Below are positions 27,356 through 37,103 of a stretch of DNA of 64,000 nt, piece after piece. The stretch spans positions 1 to 64,000 of the forward strand of contig NZ_RQPI01000001.1 in NCBI RefSeq assembly GCF_003854965.1, given 5' to 3'. Position numbers and translations under genes: made by a program. Each line of letters starts with the position of its first letter. The first letter of the stretch is position 1. The stretch is from Paenibacillus rhizophilus. GTDB lineage: Bacteria > Bacillota > Bacilli > Paenibacillales > Paenibacillaceae. The notes below the pieces were generated by a model that worked only from the letters and a program-made list of their open reading frames with translations, did not search any database and had not been told where the DNA came from.

Positions 27356-28747
27356 ATGCTTCAGGAACGGCTTATCGTCAATGTGTTGACCGCAGCGCTT
27401 GAGACCGGCGGTGATTTTGCGGAGATATTCGCCGAGGACAAGACTAGCGGAAGACTGGAAATGGTGGGCGGAGTTTTGGAAAGCTCTCTCTCCGGCCGCG
27501 ATTACGGAGTAGGCATTCGGATTCTGAAGGGGAACTTTTCCGTCTATGCGTACACGAACGACAGCAGCGAGCACAATCTGATCGCCACGGCTCGTTCGGC
27601 TGCTGCGGCGATCCGCGGCAGCGCAGCCGGGAGCGCGGTAATGGATCTTCGGCGGACGGACTTCGATAATCGCCATTCCGTCGAAATCATGCCGGACAGC
27701 TCGCAGAAGAAGCGCAAAATCGAACTAATGCGGCGCGCCCACAGTACGGCGGCAGGATTTGATCCATGCATTGCCCAGACGAAGATCCATGCGACTAATC
27801 AACTGCAAAATGTGCTGATTGCAAATACCGAAGGCTTGCTGGTGCAGGATACGCGGGTCTACACGAGGCTGGGGATCAGCGCGGTGGCGGAGGATGGCGA
27901 CCAGAAGCAATCCGGATTCAGCGGGCCGGGCGCCTATGCCGGTCACGAGTTCCTCGAAGGTCTGGACATCGAAGAGCATGCCCGCACGGCTTCCCGGATT
28001 GCCGTCACGATGGTGAAGGCGGGCTTCGCGCCCAGCGGAAGGCTTCCCGTCATTATCGACAACGGGTTCGGCGGCGTCTTGTTCCATGAAGCCTGCGGCC
28101 ATGGGCTGGAATCGACGGCCGTCGCTCCGGGATCGTCGGTGTTCGCGGGCAAACTCGGCGAGCGGGTCGCTTCGCCGCTTGTAACCGCGGTGGATGACGG
28201 CACGATTGCGAATGCTTGGGGCTCGCTGAATATCGACGACGAGGGCGCAAGGACGCAGCGCAATGTCCTGATCGAGAACGGCTTACTGAAGGGCTACTTG
28301 ATCGACCGGATGGGCTCTCGCAGAATGGGTATGCCTTCCACTGGCTCCGGCCGCCGGCAATCGTACAAATTCGCTCCGGCGTCACGGATGAACAACACGT
28401 TCATCTGCAACGGAACATCGACCCGGGAGGAGATTATCGCGAATACCGAATACGGCATTTATGCCAAGTCCATGGGCGGTGGATCGGTCAATACGGCGAC
28501 AAGCGATTTCAATTTTGCCGTTCAAGAAGCCTACATTATTCGTAATGGTAAAATCGCCGAACCGGTCAAGGGTGCGACCCTGATCGGCAAAGGAATCGAC
28601 TGCTTAAGCAAAATCGACATGGTCGGCAACAATCTCGAACACGGACAAGGCATGTGCGGGTCAGTCAGCGGAAGTCTGCCGGTTAACTGCGGACAGCCCA
28701 CGATCCGGATATCGGAAATGACCGTAGGCGGAAGAAAGGGGGAGTAG
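27356..28747 (+). CDS. tldD: TldD-type metalloprotease subunit
   Basis: A 463-residue protein of the TldD/PmbA family. With its partner TldE it forms a heterodimeric zinc protease that trims modified or unfolded peptides. The zinc site HEACGHGLE is present (His244, Glu245, His249), so this is the catalytic subunit. Other family blocks are SGFSGPGAYAG, NIDDEGARTQRNVLIENGLL and YGIYAKSMGGGSVNTATSDF. The start has GGAGG 6 bases upstream. tldE begins 4 bases after the stop. In other bacteria the pair matures ribosomal peptides; no peptide precursor gene is apparent nearby. Confidence 0.92.
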   Translation: MLQERLIVNVLTAALETGGDFAEIFAEDKTSGRLEMVGGVLESSLSGRDYGVGIRILKGNFSVYAYTNDSSEHNLIATARSAAAAIRGSAAGSAVMDLRRTDFDNRHSVEIMPDSSQKKRKIELMRRAHSTAAGFDPCIAQTKIHATNQLQNVLIANTEGLLVQDTRVYTRLGISAVAEDGDQKQSGFSGPGAYAGHEFLEGLDIEEHARTASRIAVTMVKAGFAPSGRLPVIIDNGFGGVLFHEACGHGLESTAVAPGSSVFAGKLGERVASPLVTAVDDGTIANAWGSLNIDDEGARTQRNVLIENGLLKGYLIDRMGSRRMGMPSTGSGRRQSYKFAPASRMNNTFICNGTSTREEIIANTEYGIYAKSMGGGSVNTATSDFNFAVQEAYIIRNGKIAEPVKGATLIGKGIDCLSKIDMVGNNLEHGQGMCGSVSGSLPVNCGQPTIRISEMTVGGRKGE

Positions 28748-28751
28748 CGCG

Positions 28752-30104
28752 GTGAATATCGAAGAGTTTCAGGAAGCCCTTTTTGCCAAAGGCAGGAAAG
28801 CGGGATTCACCGAAATGGAGATTTATTATGCGAACAGCCGGTCCATCTCGGTATCGGTGCTTAAAGGCGAAATTGATGCGTATAAAATCGTCGAGAGCGG
28901 TGGTCTGTCGTTCCGCGGCCTCATCGGGGGCAAAATGGGCTATTCATCCACCGAGAGGCTGGATGATGAATCCATTGACTATTTGCTTGACGAAGCGGGA
29001 AGCAATGCTGAAGTGCTGGAGAACGAGGAGCCGGAAGAATTGTTTGCCGGTTCCGAGCGCTATCATTCCGTGAATACTTATTCGGCTTCTCTGATTAAGA
29101 CTTCCCCCGACCGATTGATCGAAGCCGCCCTTGCGATGGAACGTATAGCTCTTGAAGCCGACCACCGTATTGATATGGTTAGACGCTCCGCCGCCTCGGT
29201 CAGTGAAAGTGAAGTGCTGATCGTCAATACGAAAGGCCTGAACTGCCACAGAAAGCACAGCTCCGCATCTGCGAGCATTTATGTACTGGCTAAAGAATCC
29301 AAGGACGCGAAGGAGACTGTGACCGGAGGCTGGTTCGATTTCTCTCTTCGAAGCTTTGACGATATCGATCTGGAAGCGGTGGCGCTGACAGGCGTCCGGG
29401 AGGCCGTTTCCAAGCTTGGCGCAAATACGGTACAATCGGACAATTATCCGGTCATTTTCCGGAATGACGCCGCGACCTCTTTGCTGTCAAGCTTCACTTC
29501 AGTGTTCTCCGCAGAGTCGGTGGACAAAGGATTTTCCCGGCTGAAGGGCAAGCTCGGCGAGCGAGTGGCGGGGAGCAATGTATCGATTATCGATGACCCG
29601 CTGATGGACAACGTTCCGTCAAGCAAATCGTTCGATGCGGAAGGGAGTGCTACCGCGCGCCATGAGCTGATCAAGGACGGGAGACTGCTTACTTTTTTGC
29701 ATAATCGTAAAACGGCCCGGAAGACCGGAGCCGCAAACACGGCCAACGCCGCAAAAGGCGGATACAAAGGCATGGTCGAAGTTTCGCATCATAATCTGTA
29801 TATCGCACCCGGAACGGCCGCACTTGCGGAAATCATCCGCGGCACGGAGCGGGGAATTCTGATCGTTGAGCTTCAGGGCCTGCATGCCGGGACGAATGCG
29901 ACTTCGGGGAGCTTTTCCCTGGCGGCAATAGGCTATTTGATTGAGCACGGAGAAATTGTAAGACCGGTGAACCAGATTACGGTATCCGGCAACTTTTTCG
30001 AGCTGCTGAACGGGATCGAGACGATCGGAAATGACCCGCGGTTTGTCGGCAGCTGCACCTCTCCGACGCTCAAAATCGGCTCATTGTCCGTGTCGGGAGC
30101 TTGA
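28752..30104 (+). CDS. pmbA: TldE/PmbA-type metalloprotease partner subunit
   Basis: A 450-residue member of the TldD/PmbA family that lacks an HExxxH motif, as expected of the non-catalytic TldE (PmbA) half. Typical blocks are YYANSRSISVSVLKGEID, ERVAGSNVSIIDDPLMDN, FLHNRKTARKTG and the C-terminal IETIGNDPRFVGSCTSPTLK. It starts with GTG at 28752, 7 bases after GGGGGAG, and lies 4 bases behind tldD, so the two proteins are made together. A terminator follows. Confidence 0.92.
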   Translation: MNIEEFQEALFAKGRKAGFTEMEIYYANSRSISVSVLKGEIDAYKIVESGGLSFRGLIGGKMGYSSTERLDDESIDYLLDEAGSNAEVLENEEPEELFAGSERYHSVNTYSASLIKTSPDRLIEAALAMERIALEADHRIDMVRRSAASVSESEVLIVNTKGLNCHRKHSSASASIYVLAKESKDAKETVTGGWFDFSLRSFDDIDLEAVALTGVREAVSKLGANTVQSDNYPVIFRNDAATSLLSSFTSVFSAESVDKGFSRLKGKLGERVAGSNVSIIDDPLMDNVPSSKSFDAEGSATARHELIKDGRLLTFLHNRKTARKTGAANTANAAKGGYKGMVEVSHHNLYIAPGTAALAEIIRGTERGILIVELQGLHAGTNATSGSFSLAAIGYLIEHGEIVRPVNQITVSGNFFELLNGIETIGNDPRFVGSCTSPTLKIGSLSVSGA

Positions 30105-30132
30105 TTCCACACCGCACGACGCGTCAAAAATC

Positions 30133-30166
30133 AAGGCAGATGGCGGAGTTCCGCCGTCTGCCTTTT
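30133..30166 (+). terminator. Terminator of tldD-pmbA
   Basis: Arms AAGGCAGA (30133-30140) / TCTGCCTT (30157-30164) with inner GGCGGA/CCGCC pairing and a short T tail. Confidence 0.8.
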
Positions 30167-30311
30167 AAAATATAAGGATGAAAGGTTTTGGAACAAGCTT
30201 GCGGAGACAAGGCTTTACCTTGCGGGCAGTCTTGCCTGCAAATTCAGGCACAAAATGTCGGATAAACCTGTTCATTTTCAGTTAATTTATTAATGAGAGG
30301 AGGTCATAACC

Positions 30312-31202
30312 ATGGATTTGCTCAAAAGTATGAATGGAGCGTTGAGATATATCGAGGAAAATATCGCTGGCGACATCGACTTCAAGGAGGCGGCAAGGGC
30401 GGCTTGCTGCTCCGATTTTCATTTTAGAAGAATGTTTTCCTTCCTTGCCGGCATCACACTTTCGGAATATATCCGGCGCAGGCGTCTTACTCTGGCGGCA
30501 TTTGAGCTTCAAGGAAGCAGCGTAAAGGTCATAGATATTGCGGTCAAATACGGATACAGCTCGCCGGACGCTTTTGCAAGAGCTTTTCAGAAACTGCACG
30601 GCATTGCACCATCGGAAGCGAGAAATAACGGCCATTCGCTTAAATCCTATCCGCCGATGACCTTCCAGTTAACCATTAAAGGGGGAAAAGAAATGAACTA
30701 TCGGATGGAAGAGAAAGAGGCCTTTCGCATAGTGGGGATTAAGAAAAGAGTCCCGATCCGCTTCGACGGGGTCAACCCGGAGATTGCCGCGATGTGGGAA
30801 AGCTTGGACAGCGAAACAATCCATCAGCTCAAAAGGCTTTCCAATGTGGAACCCAGGGGGCTGCTTAGCGCATCCGTGAACTTTTCCGAGGGCAGGATGG
30901 AAGAAAAAGGGGAGCTGGATCACTATATTGGAGCAGCGTCAACAGAAGAGTGCCCGGCCGGCTTGACGAAGCTTGAAGTTCCCGCCTTAACTTGGGCGGT
31001 ATTCGAAGCCGTAGGCCCTTTCCCCGGTACACTGCAGAATATTTGGGGACGCATTTATTCGGAATGGTTTCCGTCGGCCAACTATGAGCAAGTGGAAGGA
31101 CCGGAAATGCTGTGGAATGAAAGTAAAGATGTGACCTCGCCGACATTTAAAAGTGAAATATGGATACCGGTGATGAAAAAGCAAAGGATGCAATCTTATT
31201 AG
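30312..31202 (+). CDS. AraC-type regulator with GyrI-like effector domain
   Basis: A 296-residue regulator. Residues about 1-110 are an AraC double helix-turn-helix ([20 protein letters not shown], then the second motif in [20 protein letters not shown]). Residues about 130-290 are a GyrI-like/BacT small-molecule-binding domain ([38 protein letters not shown]). This domain order is that of Rob/SoxS-like multidrug-sensing activators such as BltR-type proteins. The start follows GAGGAGGT. It is monocistronic and oriented the same way as tldDE and rib, and no obvious target gene adjoins it. Confidence 0.87.
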   Translation: MDLLKSMNGALRYIEENIAGDIDFKEAARAACCSDFHFRRMFSFLAGITLSEYIRRRRLTLAAFELQGSSVKVIDIAVKYGYSSPDAFARAFQKLHGIAPSEARNNGHSLKSYPPMTFQLTIKGGKEMNYRMEEKEAFRIVGIKKRVPIRFDGVNPEIAAMWESLDSETIHQLKRLSNVEPRGLLSASVNFSEGRMEEKGELDHYIGAASTEECPAGLTKLEVPALTWAVFEAVGPFPGTLQNIWGRIYSEWFPSANYEQVEGPEMLWNESKDVTSPTFKSEIWIPVMKKQRMQSY

Positions 31203-31282
31203 AAGATTCGGGAGTGCAGCGAAATTCTGGGTGATTTGGCTTACAATAATAAAGTAAATTTAAATATGTGATTTGATAAGGA

Positions 31283-31311
31283 TTGATTTTAATCCGATAA
31301 AATGATAAGAT
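31283..31311 (+). promoter_or_regulatory. SigA promoter of the rib operon
   Basis: TTGATT (31283-31288) and TAAGAT (31306-31311) are 17 bp apart. The start site would be near 31318, about 40 bases before the FMN aptamer. Confidence 0.65.
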
Positions 31312-31357
31312 ACCGTCATAATCATTGGTATTTATTACGTTCTCAAATAAATATGAC

Positions 31358-31522
31358 AATCCTTCAGGGCAGGGTGAAATTCCCTACCGGCGGTGATGAT
31401 TCGTATGACGCGACAGCGGCATGCGAAAGACAAGTCCGCTACCCGGATCGCGCTTCCCGCGCGGACGGTGGACCCGGTGAGATTCCGGGACCGACAGTAT
31501 AGTCTGGATGGAAGAAGGAGAG
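31358..31522 (+). promoter_or_regulatory. FMN riboswitch (RFN element)
   Basis: The RFN element is complete. It opens with CCTTCAGGGCAGGGTGAAAT and CCCTACCGGCGGT. The middle helices follow, then GACCCGGTGAGATTCCGGG, ACCGACAGTATAGTC and the closing GGATGGAAGAAGGA. It binds FMN and, with the terminator at 31657-31697, stops transcription of ribD-ribE-ribBA-ribH when FMN is plentiful. Confidence 0.96.
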
Positions 31523-31656
31523 TTGCCGTTTGCCCTTGTCGTTAAGTGGCAAACCTGATGAAATGGCTCTGCATAACATGTGCGATAATTCACAAGGCCT
31601 TTAGTCCGGTGATTTATCCGTATATGGGTTTCGGATGCATTCACACTCTCAAACTG

Positions 31657-31697
31657 CCCATTCACGGCTCCTTAAAGGAGTAGTGGATGGGTTTTTT
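31657..31697 (+). terminator. FMN-riboswitch-controlled terminator
   Basis: CCCATTCACGGCTCC (31657-31671) folds on GGAGTAGTGGATGGG (31677-31691), with a TTAAA loop and six T. It lies about 135 bases after the aptamer and 40 bases before ribD, the usual place of the expression platform. Confidence 0.85.
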
Positions 31698-31738
31698 AAT
31701 TAAATCAGCATCTGGCGGTTGAAGATCGGAGGCTAGGC

Positions 31739-32842
31739 ATGGAAGTAATGAATGACGAGTTCTACATGTCGCTTGCGCTTGATATGGCCGAGCGGGCCCA
31801 AGGACAGACGGGGATTAATCCGGTTGTCGGGTGCGTCGTCGTTAAGGACGGCGCAGTGATCGGCCTGGGAACCCACCTAAAGCGGGGAACGGGCCATGCC
31901 GAGGTACATGCGCTGAATATGGCTGCAGGGCAGGCGGCGGGAAGCACCGCATATGTAACGCTGGAGCCGTGCAGCCATTACGGCAAGACACCTCCGTGCA
32001 GCGAGCGGCTGATTGCCGAAGGCGTGGCAAGGGTCGTTATCGCTTGCGAGGACCCGAATCCACAGGTAGCCGGACGCGGAATCGCGATGCTCCGGGAGGC
32101 GGGAATCGAAGTGGAAGTCGGGCTGCTGCGCGAACGCGCCCTGCGGCTGAATGAAAAGTTTGTCAAATACATTTTGACGAAGCGGCCTTTTGTCACATTG
32201 AAAAGCGCCAGCACGCTGGACGGCAAAATTGCCACGCGTACGGGAGACAGCAAGTGGATTTCCAACGAGTCGGCGCGGGGAATCGTACATACGCTGAGGC
32301 ATCGACATCAGGGCATCATGGCCGGTGTTGGTACGATCATTGCCGACAATCCCTCGCTGACAACCCGGACCGAGGTGCCGGGTATCAATCCGGTGCGGAT
32401 CATCATCGATTCGGGCCTCCGTACACCCCTTGAATCGTCGGTTGTCACCGACGGGCAGGCGCCGACGATCATTATTGCAGCGGAAACCGCCGATGCCGCG
32501 AAGGAAGAAGCGCTGACGGCGGCCGGGGTACAGGTGCTGCGCTGCGGCGCGGGGCCGCGTGTCGACCTGGCTGCCGCGATGTCCAGGCTCGGCGAGCTGG
32601 AAATCGGCTCCATTCTGCTGGAAGGCGGCGGCATCCTGAACGGGGCGATGCTGGAGCAGGGGCTTGTGGACCGTGTGGTGCTCTTTTTCGCTCCGAAGAT
32701 CGTCGGAGGAGGCGCCGCGGCGCCGGCCGCGTTTGCATTTGACGGGGTGGAGCTGATGAGGAATGCCGTTACGCTGCGGGGTGTGGAAGTGGAAGTTCTC
32801 GGAGATAATGTGTGCATCAGCGGCATTCCCGAGCTTGTATAG
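31739..32842 (+). CDS. ribD: Bifunctional riboflavin deaminase/reductase RibD
   Basis: A 367-residue enzyme with two domains. The N-terminal cytidine-deaminase-like domain (about 1-145) deaminates the GTP-derived pyrimidine; its zinc site is in GHAEVHAL and LEPCSHYGKTPPCSE. The C-terminal reductase domain (about 150-365) reduces the ribose side chain with NADPH (LKSASTLDGKIAT; SILLEGGGILNGAML). It is first in the rib operon under the FMN riboswitch. GGAGG lies 6 bases before ATG 31739. ribE follows after 18 bases. Confidence 0.96.
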   Translation: MEVMNDEFYMSLALDMAERAQGQTGINPVVGCVVVKDGAVIGLGTHLKRGTGHAEVHALNMAAGQAAGSTAYVTLEPCSHYGKTPPCSERLIAEGVARVVIACEDPNPQVAGRGIAMLREAGIEVEVGLLRERALRLNEKFVKYILTKRPFVTLKSASTLDGKIATRTGDSKWISNESARGIVHTLRHRHQGIMAGVGTIIADNPSLTTRTEVPGINPVRIIIDSGLRTPLESSVVTDGQAPTIIIAAETADAAKEEALTAAGVQVLRCGAGPRVDLAAAMSRLGELEIGSILLEGGGILNGAMLEQGLVDRVVLFFAPKIVGGGAAAPAAFAFDGVELMRNAVTLRGVEVEVLGDNVCISGIPELV

Positions 32843-32860
32843 AAGGAGGGTGGAAGCAGG

Positions 32861-33538
32861 ATGTTTACAGGACTGATTGAAGAAATCGGCGTGCTGCGCG
32901 GCGTTTCGTCCGGTGGAGAAGTAATGGTCCTAAATATTGGCGCATCCGTCATCATGGACGATCTCAAAATCGGCGACAGCGTGTCGGTCAACGGAGTCTG
33001 TCTCACGGCGACTTCCTTAAGCGACCACGGCTTTACCGCCGATGTCATGCCCCAGACGTACCGCAACAGCACCCTTAAGGAGCTGCGGGCGGGCAGCCGA
33101 ATCAATCTGGAGCGGGCCATGGCGGCCGGCGGACGATTCGGGGGACACATCGTGCAGGGCCATGTCGACGGTATCGGAACTATCAAAAGTGTAAAACGCG
33201 ATCAGAACGCGGTTGTGTTTGAGATATCGCCGGGCCGAAAGACGCTGTTCAAGTTTATTATTCCGAAAGGCTCGATTACGATAGACGGCATCAGCCTGAC
33301 GGTGGCGGGCACGGCGTCCTCGTCGTTCACGGTGTCGATTATCCCCCATACGCTCGGCGAAACCGTGCTTGCCTATAAGCGCGCCGGGGACAGTGTCAAT
33401 CTCGAATGCGACGTGCTGGGCAAGTACGTGGATCATCTGCTCCGGTACGGCTCGTCCCCGCAAAATGCCGAGGATGGGGAAGAGGCCGAAGGCTCCCGCA
33501 TCAGCAGCGAATTTTTGGCGGCGAACGGTTTTTTATAA
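32861..33538 (+). CDS. ribE: Riboflavin synthase alpha subunit
   Basis: A 225-residue protein made of two similar beta-barrel halves. It begins MFTGLIEEIG and has SVSVNGVCLTA in the first half and SITIDGISLTVAG in the second, as in all riboflavin synthases. It dismutates two 6,7-dimethyl-8-ribityllumazine molecules to riboflavin and a pyrimidine. It forms a complex with the RibH capsid made downstream. AGGAGGG precedes the ATG. It is cotranscribed with ribD and ribBA. Confidence 0.95.
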   Translation: MFTGLIEEIGVLRGVSSGGEVMVLNIGASVIMDDLKIGDSVSVNGVCLTATSLSDHGFTADVMPQTYRNSTLKELRAGSRINLERAMAAGGRFGGHIVQGHVDGIGTIKSVKRDQNAVVFEISPGRKTLFKFIIPKGSITIDGISLTVAGTASSSFTVSIIPHTLGETVLAYKRAGDSVNLECDVLGKYVDHLLRYGSSPQNAEDGEEAEGSRISSEFLAANGFL

Positions 33539-33573
33539 GATTGTGATTTTCTTGAATCCAGGAGGTCAAAAAA

Positions 33574-34827
33574 ATGAGTCAACAGCACAACGAAGATATT
33601 CGTTTGGACCCGATTGAGGAAGCCATCTACGATTTAATGCGCGGCAAGGTCGTTATTGTTGTCGATGATGAAGACCGCGAGAACGAAGGCGATTTTATCG
33701 CTTTAGCGGAACGGGCGACCCCGGAAGTGATCAATTTCATGATTACCGAAGGACGCGGGCTTGTCTGCCTGCCGATTACGGCGGAGCGGGCGGCGGAGCT
33801 GGATTTGAAGCCGATGGTTAGTCAAAATACCGACTTTCACGGCACGGCGTTCACCGTTTCGATCGATCATAAGGATACGACAACCGGCATCTCGGCCTAT
33901 GAGCGGTCGCTGACCGCCAAGGCGATTATGGACCCGAAAGCCGGCCCTTCGGATTTCCGCAGACCGGGCCATATGTTCCCGCTGATCGCCAAAAAAGGCG
34001 GCGTGCTGCGCAGAAGCGGCCACACGGAAGCCGCCGTCGATCTGGCCCGGATGTGCGGCGCCTATCCCGCCGCAGTGATATGTGAGGTCGTAAAAGAAGA
34101 CGGGACGATGGCCCGTCTGCCCGATCTGCATGAAATTGCGAAGAAGCACGATCTGAAACTCATCAGCATCGCAGACCTGATCCATTACCGGAATGAAAAG
34201 GAAAAGCTGGTCACCCGTGAAGTTTCGGTCCGCCTGCCCACCGACTTCGGCGAGTTCCAAACGATTGCCTATACGAACGAAGTGGATGAAAAAGAGCATG
34301 TCGCTCTCGTCAAAGGGGATATTTCCGGAGACGAGCCGGTGCTGGTCCGCGTGCATTCGGAATGCCTCACCGGCGATGTATTCCATTCCCACCGCTGCGA
34401 CTGCGGCCCGCAGTTCGAAGCGGCGCTCCGCCAGATCGAAGCCGCGGGAAAGGGCGTTCTGCTCTACATGCGCCAGGAGGGCCGGGGCATCGGCCTGATC
34501 AACAAGCTGCGCGCGTATAAGCTTCAGGAACAAGGTCTCGACACGGTCGATGCGAATCTGGAGCTCGGTTTCCCGGCGGATCTGCGTGATTACGGAATCG
34601 GAGCGCAAATCCTGAAGGATTTGGGCGTTCGCCGGATCAAGCTGATGACGAATAATCCGCGCAAGATCAAGGGGTTGGAAGGTTACGGACTTGAGGTCGT
34701 GGAGCGCGTGCCGATCCAGATGCCGGAGAACGAAGACAATACGAATTATTTGCACACCAAGCAGTTGAAGCTCGGGCATCTGCTGAAGTTCGACGACATT
34801 GAGCAGAACGAAAGCACGAAAGCGTAA
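33574..34827 (+). CDS. ribBA: Bifunctional DHBP synthase/GTP cyclohydrolase II
   Basis: A 417-residue fusion. The N-terminal half (about 1-200) is 3,4-dihydroxy-2-butanone-4-phosphate synthase, with the metal/substrate motif [11 protein letters not shown] and [15 protein letters not shown]. The C-terminal half is GTP cyclohydrolase II, with the zinc cysteines in [19 protein letters not shown] and the RQEGRGIGL loop. Both halves look active. It supplies both branches of riboflavin synthesis. AGGAGGT lies before the ATG, 35 bases after ribE. Confidence 0.96.
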   Translation: MSQQHNEDIRLDPIEEAIYDLMRGKVVIVVDDEDRENEGDFIALAERATPEVINFMITEGRGLVCLPITAERAAELDLKPMVSQNTDFHGTAFTVSIDHKDTTTGISAYERSLTAKAIMDPKAGPSDFRRPGHMFPLIAKKGGVLRRSGHTEAAVDLARMCGAYPAAVICEVVKEDGTMARLPDLHEIAKKHDLKLISIADLIHYRNEKEKLVTREVSVRLPTDFGEFQTIAYTNEVDEKEHVALVKGDISGDEPVLVRVHSECLTGDVFHSHRCDCGPQFEAALRQIEAAGKGVLLYMRQEGRGIGLINKLRAYKLQEQGLDTVDANLELGFPADLRDYGIGAQILKDLGVRRIKLMTNNPRKIKGLEGYGLEVVERVPIQMPENEDNTNYLHTKQLKLGHLLKFDDIEQNESTKA

Positions 34828-34889
34828 GCCAATTTATTTCGCAAGCCGATTTTTAACGAAAACCGACTAATTTATTGAAAGGGTTGTTG

Positions 34890-35360
34890 ATGAGTATGCC
34901 GCAGATTTTTGAAGGACATTTAGTTTCGGAAGGTTTGAAATACGGGATTGTAGTAGGACGTTTTAACGAATTTATTACGAGCAAACTGCTGTCGGGCGCA
35001 CTGGACGCTTTCAAGCGTCACGGCGTCAAGGATGAAGAAATTTCCGTAGCCTGGGTACCGGGAGTGTTCGAAATTCCTCTGATTGCGCAAAAGATGGCCG
35101 AAAGCGGCAAATATGACGCGGTCGTTACACTGGGCACCGTCATCCGCGGCTCCACGACCCATTACGATTACGTCTGCAACGAGGTAGCCAAAGGAGTAGC
35201 CGCCATTAATCTCAAGACCGGCGTTCCGACGATCTTCGGCGTGCTGACGACGGAGAACATCGAGCAGGCGATCGAGCGCGGCGGCACAAAAGCGGGCAAC
35301 AAGGGTTGGGACGCGGCGGTATCTGCTATTGAGATGGCCAATATTTCCAAATTATTCTAA
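34890..35360 (+). CDS. ribH: 6,7-dimethyl-8-ribityllumazine synthase
   Basis: A 156-residue subunit of the icosahedral lumazine synthase, which joins the two riboflavin precursors. Signatures are [36 protein letters not shown] and [20 protein letters not shown], with the catalytic His in that last motif. ATG at 34890 is chosen because GAAAGGG lies 6 bases upstream; ATG at 34896 is possible. It is the last gene of the riboswitch operon. Confidence 0.95.
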   Translation: MSMPQIFEGHLVSEGLKYGIVVGRFNEFITSKLLSGALDAFKRHGVKDEEISVAWVPGVFEIPLIAQKMAESGKYDAVVTLGTVIRGSTTHYDYVCNEVAKGVAAINLKTGVPTIFGVLTTENIEQAIERGGTKAGNKGWDAAVSAIEMANISKLF

Positions 35361-35392
35361 CCGTAGGCAGAACCGGCGGACAAAGCGTGTCT

Positions 35393-35427
35393 TTGACATG
35401 TCAAATGTCCGGCATCTGTGATAGAAT
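35393..35427 (+). promoter_or_regulatory. Promoter with palindrome between ribH and scpA
   Basis: TGATAGAAT (35419-35427) is an extended -10. The 12-bp palindrome TTGACATGTCAA (35393-35404) covers its -35 position (TGTCAA, 17 bp upstream). The palindrome may be an operator. Confidence 0.45.
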
Positions 35428-35495
35428 AATAGTGAAAGAGTCTGCATGGCAGCAGGAATGCGAAGAAACCGAATTTAATCTTAAGTTTTCGACTT

Positions 35496-35533
35496 GTGTA
35501 GCGTCTGATTCAGGCGCTGCACTTTACTTTTTT
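35496..35533 (+). terminator. Terminator after ribH / in the scpA leader
   Basis: GTGTAGCG (35496-35503) pairs with CGCTGCAC (35515-35522) with one internal mismatch, followed by TTTACTTTTTT. Together with the promoter at 35393-35427 it would bound a transcript of about 100 bases. Confidence 0.6.
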
Positions 35534-35646
35534 GAAATATAAAATGTATAAGCTGTTTGCTTATCATTATTGTCTTATATTTTACGGGAAACGGCTGCCG
35601 TTCGTTCAAAGGCGGAGGAACGTTTCTAGTTGGCGGGAGGTGCCTC

Positions 35647-36438
35647 GTGACTGTATTGTACAAGCTGGAGACGTTTGAGGGCCCGCTGGATTTATTGCTG
35701 CATTTGATCGACAAGGCGGAAATCGACATCCAGGACATTCCGGTCAGCGAGATCACCGAGCAGTACATGGAATACTTGCGGAACATGCAGGAGCTTGAAC
35801 TGGAAATCACAAGCGAGTTCCTGGTAATGGCCGCAACTTTGCTCTCCATCAAGAGCAAGATGCTGCTGCCCAAGCCGCCCGTGATCGAGATCGACGATTT
35901 CGAATACTACGAGGACGACGGTTACGATCCTCGGGCAGAGCTGGTGCAGCGTCTGATTGAATACCGCAAAATCAAGAGCATCGCCACCCAACTGATGGAT
36001 ATGGAAAGCGAGCGAAGCCTGATTTTTACGAAGGAACCGGACGATTTGGCTCCCTTTGTGCCTTCCCAGGTCGACAATACCCTGAAGGGGCTTCATGCTT
36101 CCGATCTGATCGCCGCATTTCGCAAGGCGCTTGGCAAGGCGGCCAGACGTTCCTCCTATGCGCGGATCACCAGAGACGAAATCTCCGTCAAGGACCGCAT
36201 CCGCGACGTTTCCGCGGCGCTTCGGCGAACCGGGAAAGGCGGCCGGCTGCGCTTCTCGTCGCTGCTCGACGACAGCATGGCAAGGCATGAGATCGTTGCG
36301 ACCTTTCTCGCCATACTGGAGCTGATGAAGATGAAGGCGATCTTTTGTTATCAGGAGAAATTGTTTGACGACATCGTGATGGAATGGAGAGGGGCGGAAG
36401 ACATCGATGGATTACAAACGTCTGAAATCGATTATTGA
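35647..36438 (+). CDS. scpA: Segregation and condensation protein A
   Basis: A 263-residue kleisin that bridges the two heads of SMC and, with ScpB, forms the bacterial condensin needed for chromosome segregation. The N-terminal helix region FEGPLDLLLHLIDKAEIDI is the SMC neck-binding domain. The C-terminal winged helix covers about residues 190-255 (HEIVATFLAILELMKMK). It starts with GTG at 35647, 5 bases after GGGAGGT. The 3' end overlaps scpB by 32 bases, so the two are translated together, as in B. subtilis. Confidence 0.94.
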   Translation: MTVLYKLETFEGPLDLLLHLIDKAEIDIQDIPVSEITEQYMEYLRNMQELELEITSEFLVMAATLLSIKSKMLLPKPPVIEIDDFEYYEDDGYDPRAELVQRLIEYRKIKSIATQLMDMESERSLIFTKEPDDLAPFVPSQVDNTLKGLHASDLIAAFRKALGKAARRSSYARITRDEISVKDRIRDVSAALRRTGKGGRLRFSSLLDDSMARHEIVATFLAILELMKMKAIFCYQEKLFDDIVMEWRGAEDIDGLQTSEIDY

Positions 36439-37012
36439 GGGGCTGCTGTTTCTGGCCGGAGAGGACGGTTTGTCCGCGCGGCAAATCGCCGAAATTACCG
36501 AGCAGCGGACGGAACTCGTCGCAGGGGCTATGGAGGAACTGCGCGAGGATCTGGCCTCACAGGGCCGCGGTCTTCAGGTTGTGCAGATTGCCGGCAATTA
36601 CCGGCTGGCGACTCTGCCGGAGCACGCGCCTTATTTCGAGCGTCTGGCCTATTCGCCTTCCCGTGCGTCTCTGTCGCAGGCTGCGCTGGAGACGCTGTCG
36701 ATCGTCGCTTACAGGCAGCCGATTACGCGGGTGGAAATCGAGGAGATCCGCGGGGTGAAATCGGAAAGGGCGATCCATACGCTGAACAACAAGGATCTCA
36801 TTCAGGAGGTCGGCCGCGCGGAAGCCGTTGGGCGTCCGATTCTTTATGGAACGACAAAATCTTTTCTGGAGACTTTCGGGCTGGCCAGCCTGAAAGAACT
36901 GCCAGAGCCCTCGGCGCAGGACGGCGGAGACAATCTGGAGGAAGAAACGCAGCTGTTGTTCGACAAGCTCGATACGCGCCAGTTGACGATCGATGAAATG
37001 GAACCATCGTAA
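36407..37012 (+). CDS. scpB: Segregation and condensation protein B
   Basis: A 201-residue protein with two winged-helix domains (about 8-80 and 85-165). It binds the middle of ScpA as a dimer in the SMC condensin. Family blocks are IIEGLLFLAGEDGLSARQIA, LETLSIVAYRQPITRVEIEE and ETFGLASLKELP. The start lies inside scpA (32-base overlap). A terminator follows 22 bases after the stop. Confidence 0.94.
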   Translation: MDYKRLKSIIEGLLFLAGEDGLSARQIAEITEQRTELVAGAMEELREDLASQGRGLQVVQIAGNYRLATLPEHAPYFERLAYSPSRASLSQAALETLSIVAYRQPITRVEIEEIRGVKSERAIHTLNNKDLIQEVGRAEAVGRPILYGTTKSFLETFGLASLKELPEPSAQDGGDNLEEETQLLFDKLDTRQLTIDEMEPS

Positions 37013-37033
37013 TATATTTTGCAGATGATGAAG

Positions 37034-37065
37034 AATCATAGACGAAACGGGTCTATGATTTTTTT
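37034..37065 (+). terminator. Terminator of scpAB
   Basis: The perfect 10-bp arms AATCATAGAC (37034-37043) and GTCTATGATT (37051-37060) are followed by seven T. Confidence 0.9.
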
Positions 37066-37103
37066 ACATTGGAGAGAAAAACTCATTTACGGGAGGGTCC
37101 AAG

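Noticed and set aside
33703..34779. 358-codon frame antisense to ribBA, and similar long antisense frames opposite resB (48040-49233)
   Set aside because: Both are opposite well-conserved genes and lack initiation signals.
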